Source: Polyangiaceae bacterium (lineage in GTDB: Bacteria > Myxococcota_A > Polyangia > Polyangiales > Polyangiaceae). From it: 64,000 nucleotides of DNA. Positions 43,544 to 51,928 of the stretch are shown one piece after another. How positions within the stretch are numbered: position 1 is the stretch's first letter; each line of letters opens with the position of its first letter. Under the pieces are notes generated by a model, which did no database searches, was not told the DNA's origin, and worked only from the letters and a program-made list of their open reading frames with translations. The stretch lies in assembly GCA_013361525.1 (NCBI GenBank), contig JABFXY010000004.1, positions 90,402 to 154,401 of the forward strand. Reading direction: 5' to 3'. The position numbers and the translations under genes were made by a program.

Positions 43544-46075
43544 TCAGAGCGGGAACGCCATCCCGGTCTGGAGCTCGACCGCGACACGCGGCGAGTCGGC
43601 CTGCGGCTCCTCGCCCGGCATGCCGACGCTCACCTCGATGCGGTGGGTCCCGACGGCGCGAAAGAAGAGCTTGCGACCAACCGCGTCGGCGCCGAGATCA
43701 CACTCGACGCGCGTGACGCGCGGATCGTCGGCAGCGACCTCCCCGTCGTAGTCGGCGCGCATGAAGAGCACGTCGATGAGGGGTTTGGTGCAGTTGCCGA
43801 CCTCACGCCAGGCGTCGTACTCGACGCTCGGCTCGAGCACGTCCGCGAGCTGTCCATGTCGAGCGCGGCCGACCCGATAGCGGAACGCGTCTCGCTTCTC
43901 CGTCCGGCGCGTAACGCCGATGCGGTCGAGACGCAGCGAGAGCGCACCGAGCGCAGTCGCGGTCTTGATCGTGGGCGCGCTGAGGTTCGATCGATCCGGC
44001 TCGCGGAAGCGGTGGACTCGCACGTTCGGCGGCAGCGCCTTCGTGAACATGTCCTGCAGGCCGGTGTGCATCGTCATGCGTCCGGCGAGGAAAATGCGCA
44101 GACCCTCGTATGGATCGGAGCCCCGCGCGAGGCGCTGCAGCGCGGCTTGCGTATGCTGCTGGAACTCGCCGATGGCGTACTGGAACCACGCGTCGACGAG
44201 CTGCTTCAGGGTCATGCGGTTGAGCGCGAGCTTCACCTCGCGCGTGCCGCCGTCGAGCGAGCCCAGCTTGACCGAAGTCGGCAGGCGGTAGGTCGGATCG
44301 CCCTCGAAGATCGGACGAACCGCTTCCTTCAGAAGAAAGGTGTTGGCGCGCGCTTCGGGGGTGACCTGGAGCAGCTCCTGAGCCCCGGGGATCGGTTGCT
44401 CTTCCGGCGGGACCTCGAACGGGATCTTCAGCTCCATCATGTCGGAGACGTGATCCGCGTAGACGCGATACGCGAGACGGTGAATCAGCCGTTCCGCGCC
44501 GAACCAAGGCAGGCTCGCGTGGTCCAGGTGCTCGATGATGAGAGAGAAGCCGTCTTTCCTCTCGTCGTTCGTCGGCTCGCGCAGGACACCGAAGACGATA
44601 CCCGTCTCGCTCGCGCCCGCCTCGAACACGCCGAACGTGATCGGCCCGTCCTTCGGCACCGCGCTGAAGATGCGGTGAGCTTGGGCGATGTAGCAGATCG
44701 ACGACAGGCCACCGTCGGCGACGATGAGCTTGTCGAGCTCGTGGTACTCGAGCATCCCGGCCGGAAGGCTCTTGAAGATGCCGCGGCGGATCGCGACGAG
44801 CACGCTGCGACGGCGCTCGGCGGACCACCCGGTCGGCATCGTCACCAGGTAGCGGTTCGCGATGCCGCGGAGCCGGTGATTGACGTGCAGACCGATCTGG
44901 TAGGCGTAGAGCTCGATCGGATCGAACGGGTCGTGCGCGCCGATCCCCTCTTCGTCGATCACCGCAGGTGCGGGCTTCTTCAGCGGCTCGATCGCGTCCG
45001 GGTCTTGCAGGCCGCGCATCTTCACGCCGCGGTTGTCGTCGGTCCACTCGCGGGAAAGCGAGATCTCCCCGAGGGTCGCAGCGGCGCGGGAGAACGGATC
45101 GATCGTCTCGCCCCGCATGCGCTGTGCGGCGCATGCCACGGCGACGTCCTCGACGCGGGTGTGCGGTTGAATCACGCGCTCGCGCCAAGCGCGGAGCGTG
45201 TTCTTCAGGTTGATGAACGTGATCTCGGAAGGGTTCTCGTACTCGCTCGGGCGCTTCGCCGGCTCGCGCGTGCAGAGGCGGAACAGCTCCGGGTTCGATT
45301 TTTCGAGACGGGCAGCGACGGTGAACGACTTCGCGCCGACGTCGATCGCGACCCACTCCGACGTGCGAATGTCGCGCTTCGGGTCGCGCTTCGTGACGTT
45401 GTTCGGCGCGGCGTCACGGTCGGCGCGACCAAGCTTCTGGTGCATGCCGACGACCTTGCCCTGCCGGAGGATCGCGATGCCGCGGAGGCCGGAGAAGCGC
45501 GACCCCTCCCACGCGCCGCCCGTCGGATCGGTGAGGTACGCGCCGGGTACGATCGGTAGGCCCGCGACCTGCGCCGGGAAGAGATCGGCGACTTGATCGA
45601 TGCCGGGGATGCCGTCGTAGCGCTCGACCTTGATCGGCGGCGCGTAATAGTCCTGCGCGCCGTTGCCGTAGATCCGCGGCGTCGCCTGGATCAGCTTGAG
45701 GTACGGGATCGGCGTCGTGCGCTCGTCGATCAGAAACTCTTGGTAGAGGCTCTGCGGCGTGACGAGGTTTTCCATCTCGGGGGCGAGACGGGGCACGGTG
45801 TTGTTCATCTCCGTGCCGAAGTAGAAGTACTTCGTCGGGGCGTTGCCGACGAAGGCACCGACGCGCACCGGGATGAAGTGCGCCGGCGGCTCGAGCGGCG
45901 GCAGCGCGATCATGTAGTCGAGCACGATCGTGGTCGACCAGGGCTGGCCGAAGATCCTCGACTCCCAGTTCATCACGAGCGTCGGGAACTCACGACGCGA
46001 GAGGGCTTCGACGGAGGTTAGGCTCTCGGCTTCGGCGATTTTTCCAGGATCGATCGACAGCTCGTAGAGCCCCAT
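43544..46075 (-). CDS. Large protein with degenerate Hsp70/actin-fold ATPase domain
   Basis: 843 aa. An N-terminal domain of about 240 residues is not recognisable. From residue 241 it shows the order of motifs of the Hsp70/actin/sugar-kinase superfamily: phosphate-1 VAIDVGAKSFTVAARLE (Asp245), a connect-1-like helix after YLVTMPTGWS (about 410), phosphate-2-like FGVFEAGASETGIVFGVLRE (Glu485 where Asp is usual), GAERLIHRLAYRVY (Hsp70 GGEDFD position), and an adenosine-like IFLAGRMTMHTGLQDMF. The changes at phosphate-2 may reduce or remove ATP hydrolysis. SrfB-type proteins have a similar size, but I cannot confirm membership. No leader, so cytoplasmic. It is monocistronic on the minus strand. 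Confidence 0.7.
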   Translation of the reverse strand: MGLYELSIDPGKIAEAESLTSVEALSRREFPTLVMNWESRIFGQPWSTTIVLDYMIALPPLEPPAHFIPVRVGAFVGNAPTKYFYFGTEMNNTVPRLAPEMENLVTPQSLYQEFLIDERTTPIPYLKLIQATPRIYGNGAQDYYAPPIKVERYDGIPGIDQVADLFPAQVAGLPIVPGAYLTDPTGGAWEGSRFSGLRGIAILRQGKVVGMHQKLGRADRDAAPNNVTKRDPKRDIRTSEWVAIDVGAKSFTVAARLEKSNPELFRLCTREPAKRPSEYENPSEITFINLKNTLRAWRERVIQPHTRVEDVAVACAAQRMRGETIDPFSRAAATLGEISLSREWTDDNRGVKMRGLQDPDAIEPLKKPAPAVIDEEGIGAHDPFDPIELYAYQIGLHVNHRLRGIANRYLVTMPTGWSAERRRSVLVAIRRGIFKSLPAGMLEYHELDKLIVADGGLSSICYIAQAHRIFSAVPKDGPITFGVFEAGASETGIVFGVLREPTNDERKDGFSLIIEHLDHASLPWFGAERLIHRLAYRVYADHVSDMMELKIPFEVPPEEQPIPGAQELLQVTPEARANTFLLKEAVRPIFEGDPTYRLPTSVKLGSLDGGTREVKLALNRMTLKQLVDAWFQYAIGEFQQHTQAALQRLARGSDPYEGLRIFLAGRMTMHTGLQDMFTKALPPNVRVHRFREPDRSNLSAPTIKTATALGALSLRLDRIGVTRRTEKRDAFRYRVGRARHGQLADVLEPSVEYDAWREVGNCTKPLIDVLFMRADYDGEVAADDPRVTRVECDLGADAVGRKLFFRAVGTHRIEVSVGMPGEEPQADSPRVAVELQTGMAFPL

Positions 46076-46340
46076 ATTCCGACCAAGACCTTAACACGGG
46101 GCCCTTCCCCCGCGAACGAGGCGGCGACCTTATCAGATCGTCGCAACGATGGAAGTTCCGATGCCGCGTGTCGCGCGACCGACCCAGGCACCGTCTGGTG
46201 AAGCGTGTGAACAGCCTGTTCGCGTAGCTCGCAACGTGCTGCGCGCGAACCAAAACCAACAGCCCGACGCGACCGAGACCGATCGCGTTCGGGCGAATGC
46301 AAAGACGCGCGGCCGGTTAGACCACGCGTCTTGCGCTTCG

Positions 46341-46413
46341 AGCGGGAAACGGGGTTCGAACCCGCGACCCTCAGCTTGGGAAGCTGATGCTCTACCAACT
46401 GAGCTACTCCCGC
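46341..46413 (-). tRNA. tRNA-Gly (anticodon CCC)
   Basis: Minus-strand cloverleaf: acceptor GCGGGAG with TTCCCGC (last pair G-T), D arm GCTCAGTTGGTAGAGC, anticodon stem TCAGC/GCTGA with loop TTCCCAA (anticodon CCC, reads GGG), T arm GCGGGTTCGAACCCCGT, discriminator T as is usual for tRNA-Gly. The following bases read CGA, so CCA is not encoded. Confidence 0.95.
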
Positions 46414-46476
46414 AAAAGCTCGAGGCGAAGGCGAATCTAGTCGGCGACGTGTCGTCGCGCAAGAGACTCGCGTACC

Positions 46477-47073
46477 TCAACCCAGCCAGGAGGGCCGCCC
46501 CGGGAAGCTCTCGGGTGCGGGCTCGAATCCAGCGTCGGCAAGTGCGGTCACCGTCGGGGGCCCGGAGGCCGCGACGGCCAGGCCCTTCGCGACGGTTGCG
46601 TCCAACACCCGCACGATCTCTTCCGGATCGGCGGTCGGGCTGAGCGTCGGCAGGAGCGCAACGCCGCTTCGGTTCGCCGGGATCCACCGGCGCCCATGCG
46701 CGACCGTCACGACCGGCAGCTTCAACGAACGAGCCCACTCGGCGACGGTCGCCCCCGCGCGTGGCGCCGGCGGAAGGTCCAGACACGCGAGGACGAGCGT
46801 CGTATCAGCGCTGCGGCGAGCCCGATCGAGGGCGACCCAAGCGGCCTCGAGGCTCCCGAGCTCTTCGAGCGAGGAGGAAACGAAGAGCTGCTGCCCAGCG
46901 ACGCCGACCCTCTCGATGAGGGCGTCGCAGGTGCTCGACCCTGGATCGTGGGCGAAGAGCACCGTGAGGTGCTTCGACCGGAGGGCGGGCCACTCGCCGG
47001 ACTTGCGGTCCGACAGGCGTGCCGGCCGGGCCGGCTGCTCGTTGTCCCCCTCGAACGGATCGCGTGTGGTCAT
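46477..47073 (-). CDS. Unknown protein with receiver-like alpha/beta repeat
   Basis: 198 aa from ATG 47073, with ggag upstream; ATGs farther out precede Gly-rich sequence that overlaps a divergent gene. After a disordered acidic N-terminus, alternating strands and helices appear (LTVLFAHDPGSSTCDALIE; QLFVSSSLEELGSLEAAWVAL; TTLVLACLDLPPAPR; LPVVTVAHG), like a receiver or Rossmann-type fold. It lacks the usual acidic pair and lysine of an active receiver. Function unknown; a pseudo-receiver is possible. It lies directly downstream of nothing on its strand and ends 63 bases before tRNA-Gly. Confidence 0.62.
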   Translation of the reverse strand: MTTRDPFEGDNEQPARPARLSDRKSGEWPALRSKHLTVLFAHDPGSSTCDALIERVGVAGQQLFVSSSLEELGSLEAAWVALDRARRSADTTLVLACLDLPPAPRAGATVAEWARSLKLPVVTVAHGRRWIPANRSGVALLPTLSPTADPEEIVRVLDATVAKGLAVAASGPPTVTALADAGFEPAPESFPGRPSWLG

Positions 47074-47232
47074 GTGCGGCTCCGGAAACCTACGAGCGTA
47101 CGAGCTCATTCCCTCGAATGGTCCGGTCGGGCCGACCGACCCGACTGGGCCTCCGTTCGCGAGGCCGGGCGCAAGCGAGCTTTGTTCTCTCGTCTTGTCC
47201 AGTTTCCGCCAAAAGACTATGGCGGTCTTCCC

Positions 47233-47484
47233 ATGACGCCCACGTTCGTCGCGACCAGCCGTTGCGAGTGTCAGGCCTCTTTGAGCGCGCAGCTCACGGA
47301 GCAGCGTTTCGTCGTTTCCGGCTCCGCCCTCCTGCTCGGCAAGCGAGAGCTCGCGCCCGCGCACTCGATCTTCCCGGAGCGCGAGGTCTTCGACATCGGC
47401 TGGCTCTGTCCGTTCTGCGGTCGCAACACCCTTCGGACCTTCGCCGCTTCCGCGCTTCCGCGGGTCGGCCGGCCGGCTGCGTAG
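47233..47484 (+). CDS. Small zinc-ribbon-like protein
   Basis: 83 aa from ATG 47233. It has two Cys pairs: RCECQ near the N-terminus and LCPFCGRN at about 61-68, a CxxCG knuckle with C-x-C partner, so a zinc ribbon is likely. A short beta segment (QRFVVSGSALLLGKREL) lies between. Earlier starts run through an Arg-rich stretch opposite another gene. No leader. Function unknown; it is divergent from the gene at 46477. Confidence 0.6.
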   Translation: MTPTFVATSRCECQASLSAQLTEQRFVVSGSALLLGKRELAPAHSIFPEREVFDIGWLCPFCGRNTLRTFAASALPRVGRPAA

Positions 47485-47603
47485 ACACGTTCGCGCGCGG
47501 TCGTCGATCCGCGTAGAGAATGGCGCAACACTCGACGTGTTTTGCCGCTAAAAGAAGCGTGCTCTTCCTGGCGGCGCACCGCGAGTTCGGCTAGCTACGG
47601 CTG

Positions 47604-48230
47604 GTGGTGAAGACGCAGGCTGCGCGCAACACGTGCCGGATGTTCGAGACGCCGATCATCGAGGCCTTCTCTCGAACACACCCGGCCGCGCCGTTCATCT
47701 TCTGGACGCCGTTCATCGCGTGGTTCCTCTGGCAGGCGCACGCGGCGCAGCTCGCGTGGCTGGGCATCGCGGGCGCGGTCGTCGGCGGTCTGTTGCTGTG
47801 GACGCTGACCGAATACCTGCTGCACCGCTTCTTGTTCCACCGCATCGGCGCGTCGCTGGCCGCACGTCGCTTTTACTTCGTGCTGCACGGCGTGCATCAC
47901 GACTTCCCGACCGACCGCACGCGCCTCGTGATGCCGCTCGGCGTGAGCATCCCGATGGGCGTCGCGATCTACCTGCTCCTTCGCGTGACCGTCGGCGTCG
48001 TCGCGGGCGCGGCGTGGGTCGATCCCGTCTTCGTGGGCTTCGGCGTCGGCTACCTCGCCTACGACGGCATCCACTACGCGACCCATCACTTTCGCATGAC
48101 GTCGCCGATCGGCCGCTGGCTCAAGCGCTACCACATGGTTCATCACCACACGGGTGAGAACGCGCGCTGGGGCGTGTCGTCACCGCTCTGGGACTTGATC
48201 TTCGGCACGCTGGGTAAGAAGGCCAGCTGA
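47604..48230 (+). CDS. Fatty acid hydroxylase / sterol desaturase family membrane enzyme
   Basis: 208 aa from GTG 47604 (a GTG at 47607 and ATG 47640 are alternatives). Four hydrophobic segments are seen. All His boxes are present: LLHRFLFH, HGVHHD, HYATHH and YHMVHHH, binding a di-iron site as in the fatty-acid-2-hydroxylase branch (Scs7/FA2H type); VHHDFPTDRTRLVMP supports that branch. It would add an OH group to the acyl chain of lipids such as sphingolipids, which some myxobacteria contain. It is a single gene, convergent with an esterase-like lipoprotein gene. Confidence 0.9.
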   Translation: MVKTQAARNTCRMFETPIIEAFSRTHPAAPFIFWTPFIAWFLWQAHAAQLAWLGIAGAVVGGLLLWTLTEYLLHRFLFHRIGASLAARRFYFVLHGVHHDFPTDRTRLVMPLGVSIPMGVAIYLLLRVTVGVVAGAAWVDPVFVGFGVGYLAYDGIHYATHHFRMTSPIGRWLKRYHMVHHHTGENARWGVSSPLWDLIFGTLGKKAS

Positions 48231-48248
48231 GCGACAAGGCCCGCCGAG

Positions 48249-49307
48249 CTACTTCAGCGCGTAACCGGCGAGGAAGCGCAGCATCTCGTTCTCGCGGCCT
48301 TTCGGCCAGCGGTAGTGATGCGCCTCGCCCTTCTTTTTCGAGCACTTCAGGGCGCAGTTCGGCTCTTCGCGGTTGTCTTCGCCGAGGCGGTAGCTCTTCG
48401 TCTCCGAGCGCATGTCGTCACGACGGCGCAGCCATGACTCGACACTCTCGCAAGACACCACGGCGTCGCACGCGCGGTACGTGACGAACGCGGGCGGGGG
48501 CGGGCCGGGGCATTGCCACGACGCGGGCGGCGTCGACGGCGCGAAGGCTGCGAAGGCGGCCACGCGATCGGCGCGCAACATCGCATACGTCGCGGCCATC
48601 TCGCCTCCCTTGCCCATGCCGACCGCGTAGATGCGTTTCGTGTCGACGATGCCGCGCTCGATGAGCTCGTCGACGAAATGATCGGTCGCGACCTTGTCGA
48701 GGTTGTCCGGCGAAGCGTGCGCGGTGTCGAAGCTCGCGCCGGCCAGCAGCCCCTTTTTCGACGGTCCTTTGAGCGCCCTGCCCTGCACGCCGAGCATCAC
48801 GAAGCCGCGACCGGGCGCGGCACCGTTCATGTCGGTCGCGTCCATCTTCGAGCGCAAGCTCGTGAGCTTCGGAATGCTCGCCGGGTCGTCGAGGCCGGGC
48901 GTCGATCCGTGGAACACGACGAGGAGCGGCATGGGATCCCGCTTGCTCATCTCGGGTGGCGTGAAGAGGCACGCGTACCGAGGTGCGCCCGAAGGATCGC
49001 GCCACTCGATCACCTCGGATCCGCGGCACGCGGGCCGGCCGAGCGTTCGCACGACGGTCGCGCGCTCTCCGCGTTCCTCCACACAATCGGGGGAATCCGG
49101 CGTTCGCTCGTGCGTCTCGACGACCGCGCTCGCGTTCGCCCGAGCGCTCGCTTCGGCGCGTGGCGTAGCGCTTGGGGCGGCCGCGGCTGAAGCGCTGGCG
49201 CTCGCGCCGCCGAACACACCGTGCAAATCGCCCGGGTCGACGCTCGCCGACGCCGTGTTGCATGCGGCTAGAAAAATGAACGCGGGTGCGACGAACGATC
49301 GCGGCAT
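48249..49307 (-). CDS. Esterase/PHB-depolymerase-like lipoprotein lacking the nucleophile Ser
   Basis: 352 aa from ATG 49307; longer in-frame extension has no leader. Leader MPRSFVAPAFIFLAAC with lipobox FLAAC (Cys16). A Ser/Ala linker is followed by an alpha/beta-hydrolase fold of the LpqC/feruloyl-esterase type: MPLLVVFHGSTPGLDDP (oxyanion strand), GFVMLGVQG, and RIYAVGMGKGGEMAATYAM at the nucleophile elbow. Relatives read G-x-S-x-G-G here; this protein has G-M-G-K-G-G, so the catalytic Ser is replaced by Gly (codon ggc, one change from agc). A Cys-rich tail follows, ending RFLAGYAL. It may bind rather than cleave, or be decaying. Confidence 0.82.
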   Translation of the reverse strand: MPRSFVAPAFIFLAACNTASASVDPGDLHGVFGGASASASAAAAPSATPRAEASARANASAVVETHERTPDSPDCVEERGERATVVRTLGRPACRGSEVIEWRDPSGAPRYACLFTPPEMSKRDPMPLLVVFHGSTPGLDDPASIPKLTSLRSKMDATDMNGAAPGRGFVMLGVQGRALKGPSKKGLLAGASFDTAHASPDNLDKVATDHFVDELIERGIVDTKRIYAVGMGKGGEMAATYAMLRADRVAAFAAFAPSTPPASWQCPGPPPPAFVTYRACDAVVSCESVESWLRRRDDMRSETKSYRLGEDNREEPNCALKCSKKKGEAHHYRWPKGRENEMLRFLAGYALK

Positions 49308-49417
49308 GGCCGAGCGTCGGTCCTTACACGGCATCCTCACATCCCACCAAGTTCGTGACCGCTCCGCGCGCACGTATTGAGCCCCGGCTGGTCCGGGTCG
49401 TATGGTGTACGAAGCCG

Positions 49418-51070
49418 ATGTCCATCCAGGCCGTTGCATCGACCAACGAAGGGGTCGTGACCCCCGGGACGCTCCGCGAAGCCATCGAGATCCGTCGCGT
49501 GCGCGGGGCTCGCTTCACCGTGCGCGAGGCAGTCGCGATCCTGGTTCCCCTGTGTGCGCAGATCTCCGCGCTCCACGCGGAAGGCCGGAGCTTCTTCGTC
49601 CATCCGTCCGCGTTGATGCACGGCGCCGCAGGCACGGAGCTCGACGTCGACCGAGCGACCTCGCCGACCCACGCGCGCGATCGCGCGACGGTCGCACCGG
49701 AGTGCCGCAAGGGCGACCCGGGCAACGCGACGGCCAGCGTCTTCAGCCTCGGGGCGATCTTCTACGAGCTCGTGACGGGTGAAAGCGTCGGGCCAGGGAT
49801 GAAACGCCCGCGTCAGGTCGATCCGGGCCTGCCTCCCACTCTCGAGGTCGTCCTCAGCAAGGCGCTGGTCGCGGATCCGCGCCATCGCCCGCACGACATC
49901 GGCGCCCTCGCGCAAGCGTTCCATCAGGTCGCGCCCGCGGGATCGATGCCTCCGCCACCGGCGGACGCGTCGCACCTCGACCACGACGACGGGTTCGACG
50001 TCGATCTGTCGTTGTCGATGTTGCCGCCCGCGCCGTCCTCACAAGCGTCCATCCCGCTGAGCTCGCTCAACAGCGGCCCGATCTCTTCCCCGAACGCCGC
50101 GCCGAGCCAACCTCGCATCCCGAACGCGCACCACTCGTCGCCGGGCGTGCACGCGATCTCCAGCCACGCGATCTCGAGCCCGTTCCTCGTCGCGGAGGCA
50201 CCGCCGAGCCGTCCGAACCTCGACGATCCGACGGTGCGCCTGGCCGCGCTGAAAGCGCGCCTCGAATCGGACCCTCGTCCACGTTACGTCGTGGTGAAAG
50301 ACGGCATGGACCACGGTCCGTTCACCGCCGTCGAGCTCCTGCAGCAGATCGCGTCGCACTCGTTCGTCGGGGAGCATCCGCTCCGCGACAGCGAGACCAA
50401 CTTGGAGAAGCCGATCGCCGACTGGGAGGAGTTCTCCCTGTTCGCGCAGCAGGCCGGGCTGAACCGCGAGATCAAGCAGGAGCGCAAGGCGCTCGAGGCG
50501 GTGGTCAAGGCGGAGAAGCATCGCACGCAGTGGAAGGCGCTGGTCGGCGTCACGCTTCTCGCGATCATCGGCGCGGCGGGCGCGGGCTGGTGGCTGAAAG
50601 AGCGCGCGCGCTCGAAGAACGAGCAGATCGTGCGCGAAGACAAGGCGAGCAATGTCGACTCCGACGCCGCGCTGAGCGGTCGGGCCGAAGATCCGAAGAA
50701 GCCGGGCGGCGCCGTCGCGGGCGGCGGCGGCGGCAAATACCCGGTGGTCTCCGGTGGAAGCTGCCAGGCCGCGCAAGCCGCCTACGTGAACGACTACACG
50801 CAACAAGGCGTGCCGCCCGACCTCACGCAAGGCGCCTACGCGAACGTCCTCAACAAGGGCTCGTACCTCAACGCGTGCGGCGTCCCCGAGACGATGAGCG
50901 TCTCCGTCTGCGCGGCGGTGCAAAACGGCAGGGCCGTCGGCATCACCGTCGTGACGAACCCGTCGAACCCCGGCATCGCGGGCTGCATCCGCGGCCAAGT
51001 CGCGGGCCTGCCCTTCCCTTCGCATCCTCGGCTCGACGTCGCGACGACGACGTTTGCAGCGGTAAAGTAG
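49418..51070 (+). CDS. Membrane pseudokinase with GYF-like domain
   Basis: 550 aa from ATG 49418. Residues about 15-175 resemble the C-lobe of a Ser/Thr kinase (VAPECRKGDPGNATASVFSL; LGAIFYELVTGE; LSKALVADPRHRPHDIGAL), but no glycine loop, VAIK Lys, HRD or DFG is found. A Pro/Ser-rich linker follows, then a GYF_2-like domain (about 288-345: VVKDGMDHGPFTAVELLQQI), coiled coil, one membrane helix (about 374-394), and a periplasmic domain with three or four Cys (SVSVCAAVQNGRAVGITVVT; GCIRGQVAGLPFP) of a kind common at the C-terminus of myxobacterial gliding/secretion proteins. It is probably a signalling scaffold. It is 4 bases from the MlaF-like gene. Confidence 0.82.
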   Translation: MSIQAVASTNEGVVTPGTLREAIEIRRVRGARFTVREAVAILVPLCAQISALHAEGRSFFVHPSALMHGAAGTELDVDRATSPTHARDRATVAPECRKGDPGNATASVFSLGAIFYELVTGESVGPGMKRPRQVDPGLPPTLEVVLSKALVADPRHRPHDIGALAQAFHQVAPAGSMPPPPADASHLDHDDGFDVDLSLSMLPPAPSSQASIPLSSLNSGPISSPNAAPSQPRIPNAHHSSPGVHAISSHAISSPFLVAEAPPSRPNLDDPTVRLAALKARLESDPRPRYVVVKDGMDHGPFTAVELLQQIASHSFVGEHPLRDSETNLEKPIADWEEFSLFAQQAGLNREIKQERKALEAVVKAEKHRTQWKALVGVTLLAIIGAAGAGWWLKERARSKNEQIVREDKASNVDSDAALSGRAEDPKKPGGAVAGGGGGKYPVVSGGSCQAAQAAYVNDYTQQGVPPDLTQGAYANVLNKGSYLNACGVPETMSVSVCAAVQNGRAVGITVVTNPSNPGIAGCIRGQVAGLPFPSHPRLDVATTTFAAVK

Positions 51071-51074
51071 CTCC

Positions 51075-51818
51075 GTGAGCGTCATCCGCGTCGAAGGCGT
51101 CCACAAAGAGTTCGACGGGATGCCGGTCTTGCGTGGGGTCGATCTCACCGTCCCCGGCGGCTGCCTCTACGGGCTCATCGGCCCCGGCGCATCCGGCAAG
51201 AGCGTCCTGCTCAAAATGATCACGGGCCTGGTACGCCCCGACGAGGGTCGCATCCTCGTCGAGGGCCGCGACGTGCACGCGATGAGCGAGCTCGAGCTGC
51301 AGGACTTCCGTAAGCGCTTCGGGATGTTGTTCCAGAACAACGCGCTGTTCGACTACCTCAACGTCGCCGACAACATCTCCTTCCCGCTCCGACGGATGAC
51401 CGATCTCGGCGAGCCGCAGATCGCCGACCGGGTTCGGGATCGTTTGAAGGTCGTGAGCCTACCCGGCTTCGAGGATCGCCTGCCCGGAGGGCTCTCCGGC
51501 GGGCAGAAGAAGCGCATCGGCGTAGCCCGCGCGACGGTCATCGACGCGCCGATCGTCCTCTATGACGAGCCCGCCGCGGGCCTCGACCCCGTTACCTCGC
51601 AGCGCATCTTCGAGCTCTTGCGACGCGAGCAGCGCGCCAAGAACGCGACCGTCATCATGGTGTCGAGCGACCTCGATCGGCTCCTTACCGTCACCGATCG
51701 CGTCGGGATGCTCTACCGCGGCAAGCTGATCTTCGACGGCACGACCGCGGAAGCAAAGGCGAGCTCCCACCCGTACGTTCGCCAGTTCGTCCACGGCCTG
51801 ACCGAAGGCCCGCTGTAA
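51075..51818 (+). CDS. ABC transporter ATP-binding protein, MlaF-type
   Basis: 247 aa from GTG 51075. Walker A GPGASGKS (36-43), Q-loop MLFQNNALF, signature LSGGQKKRIGVAR, Walker B IVLYDEPAAGLDP and a switch region TVIMVSSDLDRLL. The MlaF/Ttg2A subgroup fits: NALFDYLNVADNISFPLR and the AAGLDP region are typical. In other bacteria it drives retrograde phospholipid transport with permease MlaE and MCE protein MlaD, neither of which is present here, so partners are elsewhere. The switch His of MlaF proteins appears as Ser (VSSD). Its close coupling to the pseudokinase gene hints at regulation of lipid transport. Confidence 0.9.
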   Translation: MSVIRVEGVHKEFDGMPVLRGVDLTVPGGCLYGLIGPGASGKSVLLKMITGLVRPDEGRILVEGRDVHAMSELELQDFRKRFGMLFQNNALFDYLNVADNISFPLRRMTDLGEPQIADRVRDRLKVVSLPGFEDRLPGGLSGGQKKRIGVARATVIDAPIVLYDEPAAGLDPVTSQRIFELLRREQRAKNATVIMVSSDLDRLLTVTDRVGMLYRGKLIFDGTTAEAKASSHPYVRQFVHGLTEGPL

Positions 51819-51851
51819 CAAGGCGATTCGCCCTTCGGGCGAACGCCTTGT
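51818..51851 (+). terminator. Strong hairpin at the end of the MlaF-like gene
   Basis: Arms acaaggcgattcgccc and gggcgaacgccttgt pair over 15 positions with one bulge around a 3-base loop, starting on the last base of the stop codon. There is no T tract, but the stability suggests transcription termination or mRNA 3' end protection; it lies between convergent genes. Confidence 0.7.
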
Positions 51852-51925
51852 GGCTTCGGGCTACAGGCTTCGGAGCTGGCGTCTGAAGCGGAGCCCGAAG
51901 CCCGGAGCCTGAAGCCCGTAGCCCG
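51852..51925. repeat. Imperfect inverted repeat with ggcttcgggct units
   Basis: Left arm ggcttcgggctacaggcttc (51852-51871) and right arm with gagcccgaagcccggagcct (from 51891) are made of the same short unit in both orientations; spacing is irregular. It sits directly between two convergent genes, after the hairpin at 51818. Confidence 0.7.
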
Positions 51926-51928
51926 GAT

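Noticed and set aside
43505..45559. 684-codon plus-strand frame opposite the Hsp70-fold gene
   Set aside because: Arg/Asp/Leu-rich antisense frame with no domain; codon pattern fits the minus strand.
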